The notes beneath the pieces are model-generated. The model was given only the letters and a program-made list of their open reading frames with translations. It was not told the DNA's origin and made no database searches. 64,000 nucleotides of DNA from Amycolatopsis sulphurea (GTDB taxonomy: Bacteria; Actinomycetota; Actinomycetes; Mycobacteriales; Pseudonocardiaceae): assembly GCF_002564045.1 (NCBI RefSeq), contig NZ_PDJK01000002.1:4712001-4776000 (forward strand), given 5' to 3'. Shown here one piece after another: positions 55,283 through 63,779 of this stretch (position 1 is its first letter; each line of letters opens with the position of its first letter). The translations under genes and the position numbers were made by a program.

Positions 55283-56488
55283 GTGCTGCTCACCGCCCGG
55301 AGCCGCCGGATCGGCGGCCGAGTCGCGCTGGGGGTGGTGTCGGCGTTGGTGGTAGGGGTCACCGGATACGCGTGGGCGCAGCTGCAGCGGCTCGACGAGG
55401 GACTGGTGACTGCCGACGTCATCTCGCCGTCCGGGCAGCTGGCGGGCGAAGCGGGCGCCCCGCTGCCGGTCGCGCAGAACATCCTGCTGGTCGGCCTCGA
55501 TTCGCGCACCGGCGCGAACGGGCTGCCGCTCCCGCAGAACCTGCTCGACAGCCTGCACGCGGGCAGCGGTGACGACGGCGGGAACACCACCGACACCATG
55601 ATCGTGGTGCACCTGCCCGCGGGCGGGGCCGCGGCCACCGCGATCTCGATCCCCCGGGATTCCTATGTGGACATTCCGGGATTCGGCCAGCACAAGATCA
55701 ATTCCGCCTACAGCCGGGCGCGCGCGGCGGCTCGCGGGCAGCTGGCGGCGAGCGGGCAGAGCGGGCCGCAGCTGGAGATGGCGGCGGACGCGGCGGGCGC
55801 GAAGTCCGCGATCGGCACCGTGGAGAAGCTGACCGGGCTCACCATCAACCACTACGCCGCGGTCAATCTGGCCGGGTTCGCCGCGCTGAGCCAGGCCGTC
55901 GGCGGGGTACAGGTGTGCCTCAACGCGCCGGTCCACGACACCTACTCCGGGGCGGATTTCCCCGCCGGGGAGCAGACCCTCAGCGGCGCGCAGGCGCTCG
56001 CCTTCGTGCGCCAGCGGCACGGGTTGCCGAACGGCGACCTCGACCGCATCGCGCGCCAGCAGGCGTTCCTGGCCGGAATGGCGAAGAACGTGCTCGGCTC
56101 CGGCACGTTCACCGATCCGGCCCGGCTGTCCTCGCTGATCGACGCGCTGCAGGGTTCGGTGGTGCTCGACCACGGCTGGGACCTGCTGAGCTTCGCCGGC
56201 CGGCTGCACGGGCTCAGCACGGGGTCGATCGCGTTCGCCACCATCCCGGTGCAGAGCCTGTCGCTGGCCACCCCGTCCGACGGCGACGCGGTCAAGGTGG
56301 ATCCGTCGCAGGTCAAGAAGTTCGTGCAGCAGCAGCTCGGCACACCGGGGGTGGCCGCCTCGGGCGGGACCGGCGCGACCTCCGGCGGGGTGCGCCCGAT
56401 CGCGGAGACGAAGAGCGCGGCACCGTCGTCTTCCGCGACGCCGCAGCAGCAGCCCAAGGCCACGGCCGCCACGGGCTGTGTCAACTGA
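55283..56488 (+). CDS. LytR-CpsA-Psr (LCP) family cell-wall ligase
   Basis: A 401-residue membrane-anchored LCP protein: one N-terminal helix (residues ~12-33), then the LCP domain with ILLVGLDSRTG, TDTMIVVHL, AISIPRDSYVDIPGFGQHKI, QALAFVRQRHGLPNGDLDRI and a conserved Arg set that binds the polyprenyl pyrophosphate. The C-terminal ~50 residues are a Ser/Ala/Gln tail. LCP proteins attach glycopolymers (for example arabinogalactan) to peptidoglycan. GTG 55283 is preceded by GAGGGGAA. The DprE2-like gene upstream also points to envelope work. Confidence 0.9.
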   Translation: MLLTARSRRIGGRVALGVVSALVVGVTGYAWAQLQRLDEGLVTADVISPSGQLAGEAGAPLPVAQNILLVGLDSRTGANGLPLPQNLLDSLHAGSGDDGGNTTDTMIVVHLPAGGAAATAISIPRDSYVDIPGFGQHKINSAYSRARAAARGQLAASGQSGPQLEMAADAAGAKSAIGTVEKLTGLTINHYAAVNLAGFAALSQAVGGVQVCLNAPVHDTYSGADFPAGEQTLSGAQALAFVRQRHGLPNGDLDRIARQQAFLAGMAKNVLGSGTFTDPARLSSLIDALQGSVVLDHGWDLLSFAGRLHGLSTGSIAFATIPVQSLSLATPSDGDAVKVDPSQVKKFVQQQLGTPGVAASGGTGATSGGVRPIAETKSAAPSSSATPQQQPKATAATGCVN

Positions 56489-56618
56489 GACGTTCGGTCG
56501 GTGACCCGCCCCGGTTCGGTTGAGCCGGCACGGGTGTGTGGCGGGGTGAGCGCGGAGTTGCCGTGGCTGTTCCCGTGCCGGCATCGCGGTCGATCGCTTG
56601 CAGTAGCCGCGGGCTGTT

Positions 56619-56635
56619 ACTCTCCAGGGGAGAGT
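56619..56635. promoter_or_regulatory. Candidate HxlR operator
   Basis: ACTCTCCAGGGGAGAGT has perfect seven-base arms and ends 13 bases before the GTG start of the HxlR gene, overlapping its ribosome site. It is well placed for autorepression. Confidence 0.6.
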
Positions 56636-56647
56636 GAGGAGTTCGCC

Positions 56648-57019
56648 GTGCTGGGAAATCCGTACGACCGGGACTGCCCGACCCGTCAGCTGCTCGACCG
56701 GATCGGGGATCAGTGGACGGTACTGATCGTGGGTGCCCTGCGCGCAGGGCCCCTGCGCTTCACGCAGGTCGGCAAGCGGGTGGAGGGCATTTCGCAGAAG
56801 GTGCTGACACAGACCCTGCGCAGCCTGGTCCGCGACGGCATCCTGGTGCGCACCGCGTACCCGGTGATCCCGCCGAAGGTGGAGTACGAGCTGACCCCGC
56901 TCGGCCGGGACCTTGCCGAACCCCTCGACATGCTGGACCGCTGGGCGCGCCACCACATGGACCAGGTCACCGCGGCGCGCGCCGCCTTCGATGCGGAGAA
57001 CGCCTCGGCTTCCGCCTGA
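56648..57019 (+). CDS. HxlR-family transcriptional regulator
   Basis: A 123-residue winged helix of the HxlR/YodB type: CPTRQLLDRIGDQWTVLIVG, LRFTQVGKRVEGISQKVLTQ, and the wing LVRTAYPVIPPKVEYELT. A single Cys near the N-terminus (DRDCPTR) is at the position used for redox or electrophile sensing in YodB-like members. GAGGAG precedes GTG 56648. No partner gene is adjacent. Confidence 0.88.
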   Translation: MLGNPYDRDCPTRQLLDRIGDQWTVLIVGALRAGPLRFTQVGKRVEGISQKVLTQTLRSLVRDGILVRTAYPVIPPKVEYELTPLGRDLAEPLDMLDRWARHHMDQVTAARAAFDAENASASA

Positions 57020-57336
57020 CCGCCGCCGTCCAGCCGACTCGGCCGCCCACTCCCTCCCCCCCCTGTCACCGTGCCGGCCAAGGCTGTGAAGGGGCCTTTG
57101 GCGACCCACCTTCTGTTGACCTACTGTCGTTGGCATGGGTGACGACGACTAGGTTACTGCTGGTCAGGGCGGCGAAGTGACGGCCACAAACCCTCTCAAA
57201 CCAGGGGAAACGACACGTGTGACAGGTGACGGGGTCGAGCAAACCCCCTCCCCGTGGCCCACGACGGGGCAGGCTGTGCGGCCGTCGTGGGGCGTCCCGG
57301 GCTGTGTCACAGACGGGAGCAGATAAGGTTCTTGCC
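57020..57336. other. Intergenic region with a hairpin and a half palindrome
   Basis: About 320 bases hold a diverged half copy of the dispersed palindrome (57086-57100) and a perfect 10-base stem (57258-57267 with 57282-57291) upstream of the next gene. I see no coding region. It marks the left edge of the island-like part of the window. Confidence 0.5.
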
Positions 57337-57999
57337 ATGCTCGAATTCCGCGATGTCGTCGGCGTGAAAGTGCAGCGACCCTCGATTGATCGAGACGAGC
57401 TTGTGCCAGAACAGGCGCATTTCCGAGGTGAATTCGCGTTCGAGCATGTGCATATCAACGGCGGCGACCAGACCGGCGTCAACGGCGAAGGCACGCTCTC
57501 CCACGCGCTGGTCACCACGGTCAACCTAGCGGAGGCGCGTCTCGGCTCGCTGTCGCTATCGGACGTCGTGTTGGAAGACACCGACTTGTCGAACGCGGTA
57601 CTCCAGGAAACGACCGTGCGACGTGTCGAACTCGTCCGCTGCCGTGGCATCGGCGTTCAGCTGTCGCTCGTGCAGGCCACCGACCTTTACGTGCAGGACA
57701 CCCAGTTCGACTACGCCACCATCCGGATCGCCAAGGTCAAGAACAACGCCGTGTTCTCCGGCTGCTCATTCCGCGAGACGTTGTTCGTCGGCGATCTCTC
57801 GAACGTGGTCTTCACCGAGTGCGAATTCACCGGCGCGGAGTTCGAGGCGACTCGCGCGACCGACTGTGATCTACGGGGGTCACGACTGACTGGTCTTCGG
57901 GGTCTGCTCTCGCTGCGCGGCGCGAAGATCACCCACGAACAAGCGCTCTCGGTCGCGACCACGATCGCGACCGAGAGCGGGTTCATTGTCACCGACTAA
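57337..57999 (+). CDS. Pentapeptide-repeat-like beta-helix protein
   Basis: A 220-residue protein. From residue ~60 it shows A/C-x-L/F-x-x type repeats (LSLSDVVLEDTDLSNAVLQE, FSGCSFRETLFVGDLSNVVF, TECEFTGAEFEATRATDCDL), the pattern of right-handed beta-helix pentapeptide proteins. ATG 57337 has AAGG upstream; the frame is open further left without a ribosome site. It is convergent with the radical SAM RiPP genes, 7 bases from the precursor stop. Some such proteins protect DNA gyrase; that role is only a possibility here. Confidence 0.75.
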   Translation: MLEFRDVVGVKVQRPSIDRDELVPEQAHFRGEFAFEHVHINGGDQTGVNGEGTLSHALVTTVNLAEARLGSLSLSDVVLEDTDLSNAVLQETTVRRVELVRCRGIGVQLSLVQATDLYVQDTQFDYATIRIAKVKNNAVFSGCSFRETLFVGDLSNVVFTECEFTGAEFEATRATDCDLRGSRLTGLRGLLSLRGAKITHEQALSVATTIATESGFIVTD

Positions 58000-58006
58000 C
58001 GTCGGC

Positions 58007-58183
58007 CTACTTCTTGTTCCAGTTGTCCCAGCTGGGACGATTGTCGAACTTCGGACTGTTGTCCCACGTCGGCCGGTTGTCGAACTTGGCCATGCGCACC
58101 GGCCGCCAGTGCGTCAGAAGCGGTGCGAGCACAGGTTTACTCGCGCGAATCCGCTCCCGCAGCAACACCGTTCCTTCCGACAC
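58007..58183 (-). CDS. amcA: Cyclophane-type RiPP precursor peptide (AmcA-like)
   Basis: A 58-residue peptide. The leader (residues 1-30) holds VLLRERIRASKPVLAPLL; the C-terminal core after Met31 has a repeated unit, KFDNRPTWDN then KFDNRPSWDN, ending WNKK. That gives four aromatic-Asp-Asn motifs (Phe34, Trp40, Phe46, Trp52) plus Trp55-Asn. Three-residue aromatic-x-x motifs like these are cross-linked to cyclophanes by radical SAM enzymes. GTG 58183 has AAGGAG about nine bases upstream and overlaps the maturase 3' end by 47 bases in another frame. It resembles the actinobacterial multiple-cyclophane precursor AmcA as I recall it; the gene name is tentative. Confidence 0.8.
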   Translation of the reverse strand: MSEGTVLLRERIRASKPVLAPLLTHWRPVRMAKFDNRPTWDNSPKFDNRPSWDNWNKK

Positions 58184-59258
58184 CGCGCAACACTCCTTCC
58201 AGGAGAGCAATCTTGCTGTTCCGGCAATAGTTGGTCTGTGTCCCGTCGAACCTCCCTTGCTCGAAGTACCGGTTGGCGGGCTGCCCGCCACCGCAGAACT
58301 CGAAGTAGGCGCAGCTATCCCGACAGGCCGATAGACCCGCGCTGTACTCCGCGACCCAGGCGCTGTCGGTACCGGAGCGGATCAGATCGTCCAGGCTGGA
58401 TCGCAGAACGTTGCCGCAGGCGAAGTCACCGAACCTCGGCGAGGAGAACCCAGCCAACTCCGGCGAGATCAACGTGACCGACCCGTCGTAGCCCACGGTC
58501 GGCAGCGGATCCACGCCGCCCGCCAACCCTTCCGCCTCGCCATCGGCGCCGTCGCGTAGGACAAAATCGACATAGCCCAAGGCCCGGCTCAGTTCACGAA
58601 CCGGCACGACCGGGTTGGCCTGCCACGCGTGCGCCAGCGCTGCCCAGAACGAAGTGACCGTGTTCATGTCGTGGGCGTTACTGGCCGCGTTGACGCCCTC
58701 CTGCTCCTCCACGTTCACTCCGAGCGACGCCACGCCGGCACCGGCCGCGAACTCATACAGCCGGCGGGCATGGGCGGGCGTGGGGTCGGACACGACGGCG
58801 ATGATCGAGACATCGAGTCCGTGTTCCTTCAACTTCCGGATGCCACGAACGATCCGGTCATACACAGGCTTACCCGCCCGGTCGACGCGTGCGGCCGTGT
58901 CGGCACGAGTGCCGTCGATGCTGACTCCGACGTGGACATTGCGTTCGGTGAAGAACCGGCACCAGCCGTCGTCGACAAGCACCCCGTTCGTCTGCACGCC
59001 GTGCGCGACGTCCAGGCCCGCGAAGCAGTCGAACAACGCGCCGAGACGCGCCCGCCCCATCGCGAGTGGTTCACCGCCGTGCCAGCACACCTCCACGGCC
59101 TGCGCGCGCGTCCACGGCTCGATCGAGGCCGCGACCGCGCGCGCGACCTCGGTCGACATGGTCAGGTTCCGGCGGCGCAACGGCAGGTAGCAGTACCGGC
59201 AATCCAGGTTGCACAGCGTCGTCGGCTGCAGCACGACTGACGTCGTCGCATTGAACAT
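58137..59258 (-). CDS. amcB: Cyclophane-forming radical SAM peptide maturase (AmcB-like)
   Basis: A 373-residue radical SAM enzyme. The SAM cluster is Cys16, Cys20 and Cys23 (TTLCNLDCRYCYLPL), followed by VCWHGGEPLAMG. A C-terminal SPASM-like region has cysteines in FACGNVL, LSACRDSCAYFEFCGGGQPA and TNYCRNSK. This layout fits the FxsB/XyeB/GrrM group that makes Cbeta-aromatic crosslinks. AAGGAGG nine bases before ATG 59258 sets the start. The precursor gene overlaps its end, so expression is coupled. Confidence 0.88.
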   Translation of the reverse strand: MFNATTSVVLQPTTLCNLDCRYCYLPLRRRNLTMSTEVARAVAASIEPWTRAQAVEVCWHGGEPLAMGRARLGALFDCFAGLDVAHGVQTNGVLVDDGWCRFFTERNVHVGVSIDGTRADTAARVDRAGKPVYDRIVRGIRKLKEHGLDVSIIAVVSDPTPAHARRLYEFAAGAGVASLGVNVEEQEGVNAASNAHDMNTVTSFWAALAHAWQANPVVPVRELSRALGYVDFVLRDGADGEAEGLAGGVDPLPTVGYDGSVTLISPELAGFSSPRFGDFACGNVLRSSLDDLIRSGTDSAWVAEYSAGLSACRDSCAYFEFCGGGQPANRYFEQGRFDGTQTNYCRNSKIALLEGVLRGVGRNGVAAGADSRE

Positions 59259-59397
59259 CGGATCGAACCTCCTTCGGATGGCGAAACGATCCGCCAGAGG
59301 TCCCCGGCCGGGGGCCGGCCCCTGACGCGTCACGATGGACTCCTCACTCCTCTTTTCTTTGCGTACCAACAACTCCAATCCCTCTGCCCGGAGAGCT

Positions 59398-59800
59398 TCA
59401 CTGCGGCGAAGGAGGAACGGGCGGTGAGGGGAAGCAGAGGCCCTGAACGACCGGGGCCATCGCCGGCCGGGTTTGACTTCGCTTCCGGCCGGCGGCGGCG
59501 GTCCAGCCCGGCGGCGGAGTGCCCGACGCCAACAGGGCATCGATCCGCCGGACCGCGCCCACCGTCAGCGTCAGCATCACCACCGGCGTGCCATCCGCGC
59601 TCAGCGACGGGACCAGCGTCACTGCCGGATCTGCCAGACCCGCGCGGGTCATCGCCTCGCCCAGCACTTCGGCCATCGCGACCGCGTCACGGTAGGCGGC
59701 CACTAGGGCAGGTGCCTGCTCGACCGTGGTGGCCTGAAAGGGAATCTCTCCGTCCCAGTTGGGGCCCGTTCAGTTCGTTGTGCGTGTCGTGTTTTCCCAT
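59398..59800 (-). pseudogene. Small hypothetical gene, apparently frameshifted
   Basis: ATG 59800 gives MGKHDTHNELNGP; reading then needs a one-base shift at the run of four C (59762-59767 region) to continue as NWDGEIPFQATTVEQAPALV, then AYRDAVAMAEVLGEAMTRAG and LTVGAVRRIDALL. Without the shift, GTG 59703 would start a 101-residue frame. The merged protein would be ~133 residues, partly helical, with a Pro-rich tail. It lies 139 bases upstream of the radical SAM gene on the same strand and may belong to the RiPP locus. Function unknown. Confidence 0.5.
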
Positions 59801-59928
59801 GATGTGGTGGCCTTTCGGGTCGCTCTGCTGTTCACAGGGCGACTCGCGCACACACGACCGGTGATCTTCCCCGGCGCAGCACGGAGCCCCCCGATACTCT
59901 GGGCATCGGGGTTGCTCCGGCTTCCCCA

Positions 59929-59971
59929 GCCGGGCCACCCGCACTTCTTGCGGTTGGACGGGTGGCCCGGC
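59929..59971 (-). terminator. Strong hairpin between small island genes
   Basis: A perfect 13-base G/C-rich stem (59929-59941 with 59959-59971) and a 17-base loop lie between the gene ending at 60036 and the one starting at 59800. No T run follows on either side, so termination is likely but not certain. Confidence 0.6.
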
Positions 59972-60035
59972 CCTCCTGATCTCTTCTTACTCCCGGTAGG
60001 TCTTGAAGATCGATTCGTCTGGTTCGCTTGGCGCG

Positions 60036-60413
60036 CTAGCGGCTGCGCAACCGGTGCCGCGCTCGATCCGCCGCTAACGGGTCCTCCGATCCGGTCTTGG
60101 CCACTACCTCGGACGGGATCTGCCTGCCGGTGAGGCGGTGGTGCAACATGGCGTCGATCGAGTCCCGGACCTGCTCGAACGAGGGCTGACACGCGGGGTT
60201 GACCACGACCGTCAGGTCATGCCGGGGAATGGTGATGAACGCGACCGCCACGTCTTCCCGGTTGCACACCTCCTGCACGATCTCCCGCCACAACGCCGGG
60301 TCCGGGCCGGCGTGGCTCCACTGGTGATCGAAGATCAGCCACTCTCCGAGCAGCAGCTTGCCGACCACCTCACGCGCCGTTCCCGTCATGTACGGCCTGG
60401 CCACCCTGGACAT
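60036..60413 (-). CDS. Small conserved hypothetical protein
   Basis: A 125-residue soluble protein: a short hydrophobic start, then LLLGEWLIFDHQWSHAGPDP, an amphipathic helix (ALWREIVQEVC), a two-strand hairpin (VAVAFITIPRHDLTVVVNPA) and a basic tail. ATG 60413 has GAGGGTG upstream. It shares direction and spacing with the DUF397-type genes. No catalytic motif is visible; function unknown. Confidence 0.65.
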   Translation of the reverse strand: MSRVARPYMTGTAREVVGKLLLGEWLIFDHQWSHAGPDPALWREIVQEVCNREDVAVAFITIPRHDLTVVVNPACQPSFEQVRDSIDAMLHHRLTGRQIPSEVVAKTGSEDPLAADRARHRLRSR

Positions 60414-60439
60414 GTCACACCCTCAATCCGTCCGGCGGT

Positions 60440-60632
60440 CTAGCCGCGCAGTCCCGTGATGAACGCGGCGAACGTGAACCGCGAAACGACCAGCACCGTC
60501 CGCACCGCGTCTGCTACCCCGTCCTGTTTTGGTGTCGCGGATGCCGACATAGCCCGGCGCCGTCCCGACCTGCACACACGCGTTCTCCTCGTGGTGCGTC
60601 TTCTGCGCTTTCTTCCAGCCGGTGAAGCTCAT
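60440..60632 (-). pseudogene. DUF397 gene with one-base frameshift
   Basis: ATG 60632 gives a normal DUF397 start (MSFTGWKKAQKTHHEENACV, then VGIRDTK). At a run of four A the frame fails, and the expected end is found in the neighbouring frame: QDGVADAVRTVLVVSRFTFA, then AFITGLRG and a stop at 60440. Dropping one A restores a ~63-residue DUF397 protein. These proteins pair with Xre/WhiJ-type regulators as small developmental or toxin-antitoxin-like partners. Confidence 0.75.
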
Positions 60633-60921
60633 GCCCTGCTCCCTTCCTCGGGCAGGGCCGTCAACCCCGCGTAGTCGTCGAACTCTCCGTTGTGGACCCC
60701 GTCCAGGAACGCGGCCACTCGCGCGCGGTGTACACCAGAACCCGGCCTTCGCCGTTGCGCAGCAACGTGAAATCCCTTCCCTGGTAAGAAATCACGCCCC
60801 GGGCAAGATAGTCCCCAGGAGGCCCGTACACGGTCCAGCCGACCTCTCCCGACAGCGCCAACGCTGCGACCTGCCGAATCAACTCGGCGAGACCGTGATG
60901 CGTGTCAAGATCGGTCGTCAC
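60629..60921 (-). pseudogene. DUF397-associated small gene with one-base frameshift
   Basis: ATG 60921 gives MTTDLDTHHGLAELIRQVAA, then DFTLLRNGEGRVLVYTAREW. The expected continuation AFLDGVHNGEFDDYAGL, ending EEGSRA, lies one frame over and stops at 60629, overlapping the next ATG by ATGA. Adding one G after the TGG codon restores a ~97-residue protein. Left as read, the frame ends at 60661. The perfect overlap geometry of the restored frame supports a recent indel or a sequencing error. Confidence 0.7.
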
Positions 60922-61214
60922 AGCCCCTCCCTCGCCAGGCCCCGCGCTGCGGACTTCTCGTCACTGCTCGGCGGGTCGGCGACCAGCACGAACCGCAGCG
61001 TGTACCCGAGCGCGGCGGCATAGGCGGCCAGATGCCGCACCAACGCGTCCGAGTACAGCTCGCTGCCCAGGTCCATCCGCGACACCTCCGAGTGCGATAG
61101 CCCCGCCGACCGGCCGACCTCCCGCTGAGACAACCCGCGCGCCGTCCGCAACTCCGCCCCGACCGCCGCCACATCCGTCATCACCGCGACCCCGCGCACC
61201 CAGGTGCCAGTCAT
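60918..61214 (-). CDS. Xre-type HTH regulator
   Basis: A ~98-residue protein. The HTH reads AELRTARGLSQREVGRSAGL, then SHSEVSRMDLG, followed by helices (LAAYAAALGYTLRFVLVAD). ATG 61214 lies 2 bases after the primase-polymerase stop; an ATG at 61181 is also possible. Its stop overlaps the next gene by ATGA. It probably regulates the small gene cluster. Confidence 0.82.
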   Translation of the reverse strand: MTGTWVRGVAVMTDVAAVGAELRTARGLSQREVGRSAGLSHSEVSRMDLGSELYSDALVRHLAAYAAALGYTLRFVLVADPPSSDEKSAARGLAREGL

Positions 61215-61216
61215 CC

Positions 61217-61828
61217 TCAGCACCGCCCGTCCGTTCGCATCCCGTGCGCGGCCGCGCGCAGGGCACGTTGCACAGCGCCCGCCAGCCCCGGCCCGTGTGC
61301 GTCGCTTGGGTCGACCCACCAGGACCACTCGCCCTCAGCCGTCACCGTGGGCGGCAACGCGACCAGCGCGCCGACCGGCAGCAGCGTCACACCGCGCACG
61401 CCGTGCAACTCCCACCGCAACCGCGACCCCCGCCGGACCACCAATCGCGCCGAGGTCCGGTCCGGCGCGAGCATCACCGGACACGTCCGGACCACCGAAC
61501 CCGGCAGCTCCAGCGCCACCGTCACCAGCTCGGCCGGGGCGGTCAGCACGTCGAAGTCCTCACCCGCACGGGCCAGCACCGCATACGGGGCGACCGACCA
61601 CCACGACCACACCTCCCGCGCGATCCGCAGCGTCCGGCCCGACAACATCGCCGGCGCCAGCCCGTCCACCAGGGTCGGGGTGTGCCCGAGCGTGTAGCGC
61701 CGGCCGTTCCACACCGACCCCGGCAGCACGCCCCACCCGTACGCCGGATACTCGATCGCCGCCGCGCGCACCCGGTCACGCTCTGACCTGTTCACTCCGT
61801 CCGGCACGTCGACACACCCCGCCGCCAT
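61217..61828 (-). CDS. Small bifunctional primase/polymerase-like protein
   Basis: A ~203-residue protein with the prim-pol N-terminal pattern: AAIEYPAYGWGVLPGSVWNG, then IAREVWSWWSVAPYAVLARA and GEDFDVLTAPAELV; acidic catalytic residues cannot be named with certainty. Members are common in actinomycete integrative elements. It is shorter than full prim-pol replication proteins (no helicase part). The start is ATG 61828 or GTG 61831. Confidence 0.72.
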   Translation of the reverse strand: MAAGCVDVPDGVNRSERDRVRAAAIEYPAYGWGVLPGSVWNGRRYTLGHTPTLVDGLAPAMLSGRTLRIAREVWSWWSVAPYAVLARAGEDFDVLTAPAELVTVALELPGSVVRTCPVMLAPDRTSARLVVRRGSRLRWELHGVRGVTLLPVGALVALPPTVTAEGEWSWWVDPSDAHGPGLAGAVQRALRAAAHGMRTDGRC

Positions 61829-62306
61829 CACCGGCCCTCACCCCCAGCCAGGGCCGACCCGGGTGAGACACGGCGAGACCGGGCACCGCCGTCAGCCCGG
61901 CCCCGCCGTGAACTCGGTCCGGCCCCCCGGCGGGGGGCGTCGCGTCGGCGGAGGCAACTGCCGAACGCGGCCCGGGAACGGCCGGAGACTCAGACGCCTG
62001 CACGCCCGCCAGCAGGCGAGCAAACACGCGCGACAGGCCGCGCCGACGATGACGCGGTGCGCGCATCCGCTGCTCAACCGACTGCAACGACGCCCGCGCC
62101 ACCGCGAACCGGCGGCAACTCGCACACACCGACCCCGGACCGGCGGTCATCGGCGCCGAGAAGAACTGAACACCGCACAAGCCCAGGTACACACCCTGCG
62201 AGGCCGTCCCCCTCGCCATGACGTCATCGGTCACCGCGTGATCCACCGGCGTTTCCGCCGACCTCACCCACGTGAGGTGCGTCCGGGCATCCGCTGTCAT
62301 CGTCAT
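61776..62306 (-). CDS. Conserved actinobacterial hypothetical with CxxC motif
   Basis: About 176 residues. The first 70 are of a recurrent type in actinomycete accessory DNA: LTWVRSAETPVDHAVTDDVM, YLGLCGVQFFSAPMTAGPG, then VCASCRRF, a possible zinc-binding pair with the earlier Cys. The rest is basic and low complexity and overlaps the primase-like gene by 53 bases, so the true end may be earlier in other strains. ATG 62306 or 62300. Function unknown. Confidence 0.6.
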   Translation of the reverse strand: MTMTADARTHLTWVRSAETPVDHAVTDDVMARGTASQGVYLGLCGVQFFSAPMTAGPGSVCASCRRFAVARASLQSVEQRMRAPRHRRRGLSRVFARLLAGVQASESPAVPGPRSAVASADATPPAGGPDRVHGGAGLTAVPGLAVSHPGRPWLGVRAGDGGGVCRRAGRSEQVRA

Positions 62307-62446
62307 ACTTAGATCGTCGATCAATTGGCGCGTTGCCAAGAGGGCATTCTGGGGGGCATCGAGCGACGCCCCGGGGCAATCTGAGGGGCGTTCTCGCTGG
62401 TCACCGGGGTACACTCGGCGACGCACGCCAGGGAGGGCATCGAGAA

Positions 62447-63766
62447 GTGGCCACGCCGAACGCGCGACTGCGCGCATTGCGCGAGGCAGCCCCCTCGCGC
62501 GCAAGGTCCGGCGAATGCATGACCCGCGCTGAACTTGCCGACGCCGCGAATCTGTATCTCTGGGAGACCCGGAAACAGCGGTTCAACCTGGACGCGGACA
62601 CCATCAAGCGCTACGAAAGCGGCAGGGTCGGATGGCCCGGCGAGGCGTACCGCGAAGGACTCCGCGCAGCACTTGGCGTCGCAACCGACGCAGACCTGGG
62701 ATTCGCCCCGACTCGGCGAGGCAATGCCACCTCGGCACCGGCCGCCGTCGCCTTGCCCGTTGCGACCACGGATCTCTACGGACAGGTGGACCTTGGAGTC
62801 AGTCCCGCCGAATTCCTCGCGCGAACCTCGGTAGAGACCCCAGTTCCCCAGCGGATCGGCTGGACTGATGTCGAGCACGTCCGGGCGACCACCCGCGCCG
62901 TAGCCATGTCGGAAAACCTGTTCGGCGGAGGTCTGTCCTGCGAGGTTGCGACCGGCCAACTCCGCTGGGCTGGCCGACTGATCGACGCTCAAGCACCCAA
63001 CGACGTACGCAACGCGATGTTCGAGGCAGTAGGAAACCTGAGCGGAGTCGTCGCATACTCCGCCTTCGACATCGCCAACTACGAAGCGGCAGACCGCTGT
63101 TTCCAATTCGCCCTGTGGTGCGCCGACCAGGGCAGCTCATGGGCACTCCGGGCAAACACGCTCGCGGAAATGTCACGCAAAGCCGCTTACCTCGGCAACC
63201 TGGACGACGCCCTGTCACTCATCGAGTTTGCGCAGGTCCGATCGGACCGCGTATCAGCGACGGCGCGAGCCATGCTGTGGACGATCCGCGCGCGCTTGCT
63301 CGCCCTAAGCGGCCGGTCAGACGAGGCGATCTCCGACGTCGACCGGGCCGATACGTACTTTGCAGACCGCGACCCCTCGGTAGACCCGCCGTGGCTGTGC
63401 TACTACGACGATGCCGAACACCAAGGCAGTACCGGAAAGGCGCTAATCCCGGTCGCGCAGGAGCGCAAGCGTCCTGACCTGGCAGCGCCCCGGCTGGAAA
63501 CAGCCATCCGGTTGCAGAGCGCGGACTATCCACGGTCGCGGACGTTCTCCCGGACCCGCCTTGCGGCGCTGATGATGTCGACCGGCGACCCACGCGAAGC
63601 CGTATCGATCGGGCGACAAGCGGTTGTCGACGCGGCACCCTTGCGATCTCAGCGCATCGTGAAGGAACTCAACGGCCTGGCACGCGCCTCCGAGCGTCAC
63701 GCGCGAATCGGTGATGTCGCCGAGCTGCGACAGGATATCGCTCTACTGGCCCTTCCGGGGACCTGA
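62447..63766 (+). CDS. Xre-family regulator with tetratricopeptide-like C-terminus
   Basis: A 439-residue protein. The N-terminal ~85 residues are an HTH variant (ARLRALREAAPSRARSGECM, TRAELADAANLYLWE, YESGRVGWPGEAYREGLRAA). The remaining 350 residues are helical repeats of TPR type (AYSAFDIANYEAADRCFQFA, RANTLAEMSRKAAYLGNLDD). Such regulators are common in actinomycetes and may bind small signals. GTG 62447 has a GAGAA just ahead and GGGAGGG about 12 bases back. It is divergent from 62306 and directly precedes a phosphotransferase. Confidence 0.82.
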   Translation: MATPNARLRALREAAPSRARSGECMTRAELADAANLYLWETRKQRFNLDADTIKRYESGRVGWPGEAYREGLRAALGVATDADLGFAPTRRGNATSAPAAVALPVATTDLYGQVDLGVSPAEFLARTSVETPVPQRIGWTDVEHVRATTRAVAMSENLFGGGLSCEVATGQLRWAGRLIDAQAPNDVRNAMFEAVGNLSGVVAYSAFDIANYEAADRCFQFALWCADQGSSWALRANTLAEMSRKAAYLGNLDDALSLIEFAQVRSDRVSATARAMLWTIRARLLALSGRSDEAISDVDRADTYFADRDPSVDPPWLCYYDDAEHQGSTGKALIPVAQERKRPDLAAPRLETAIRLQSADYPRSRTFSRTRLAALMMSTGDPREAVSIGRQAVVDAAPLRSQRIVKELNGLARASERHARIGDVAELRQDIALLALPGT

Positions 63767-63779
63767 GACGATCGACGAC

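Noticed and set aside
60440-60632. Programmed frameshift in the DUF397 gene
   Set aside because: The A run is not a standard slippery heptamer, and two neighbouring genes have similar one-base faults, so an indel or error is simpler.
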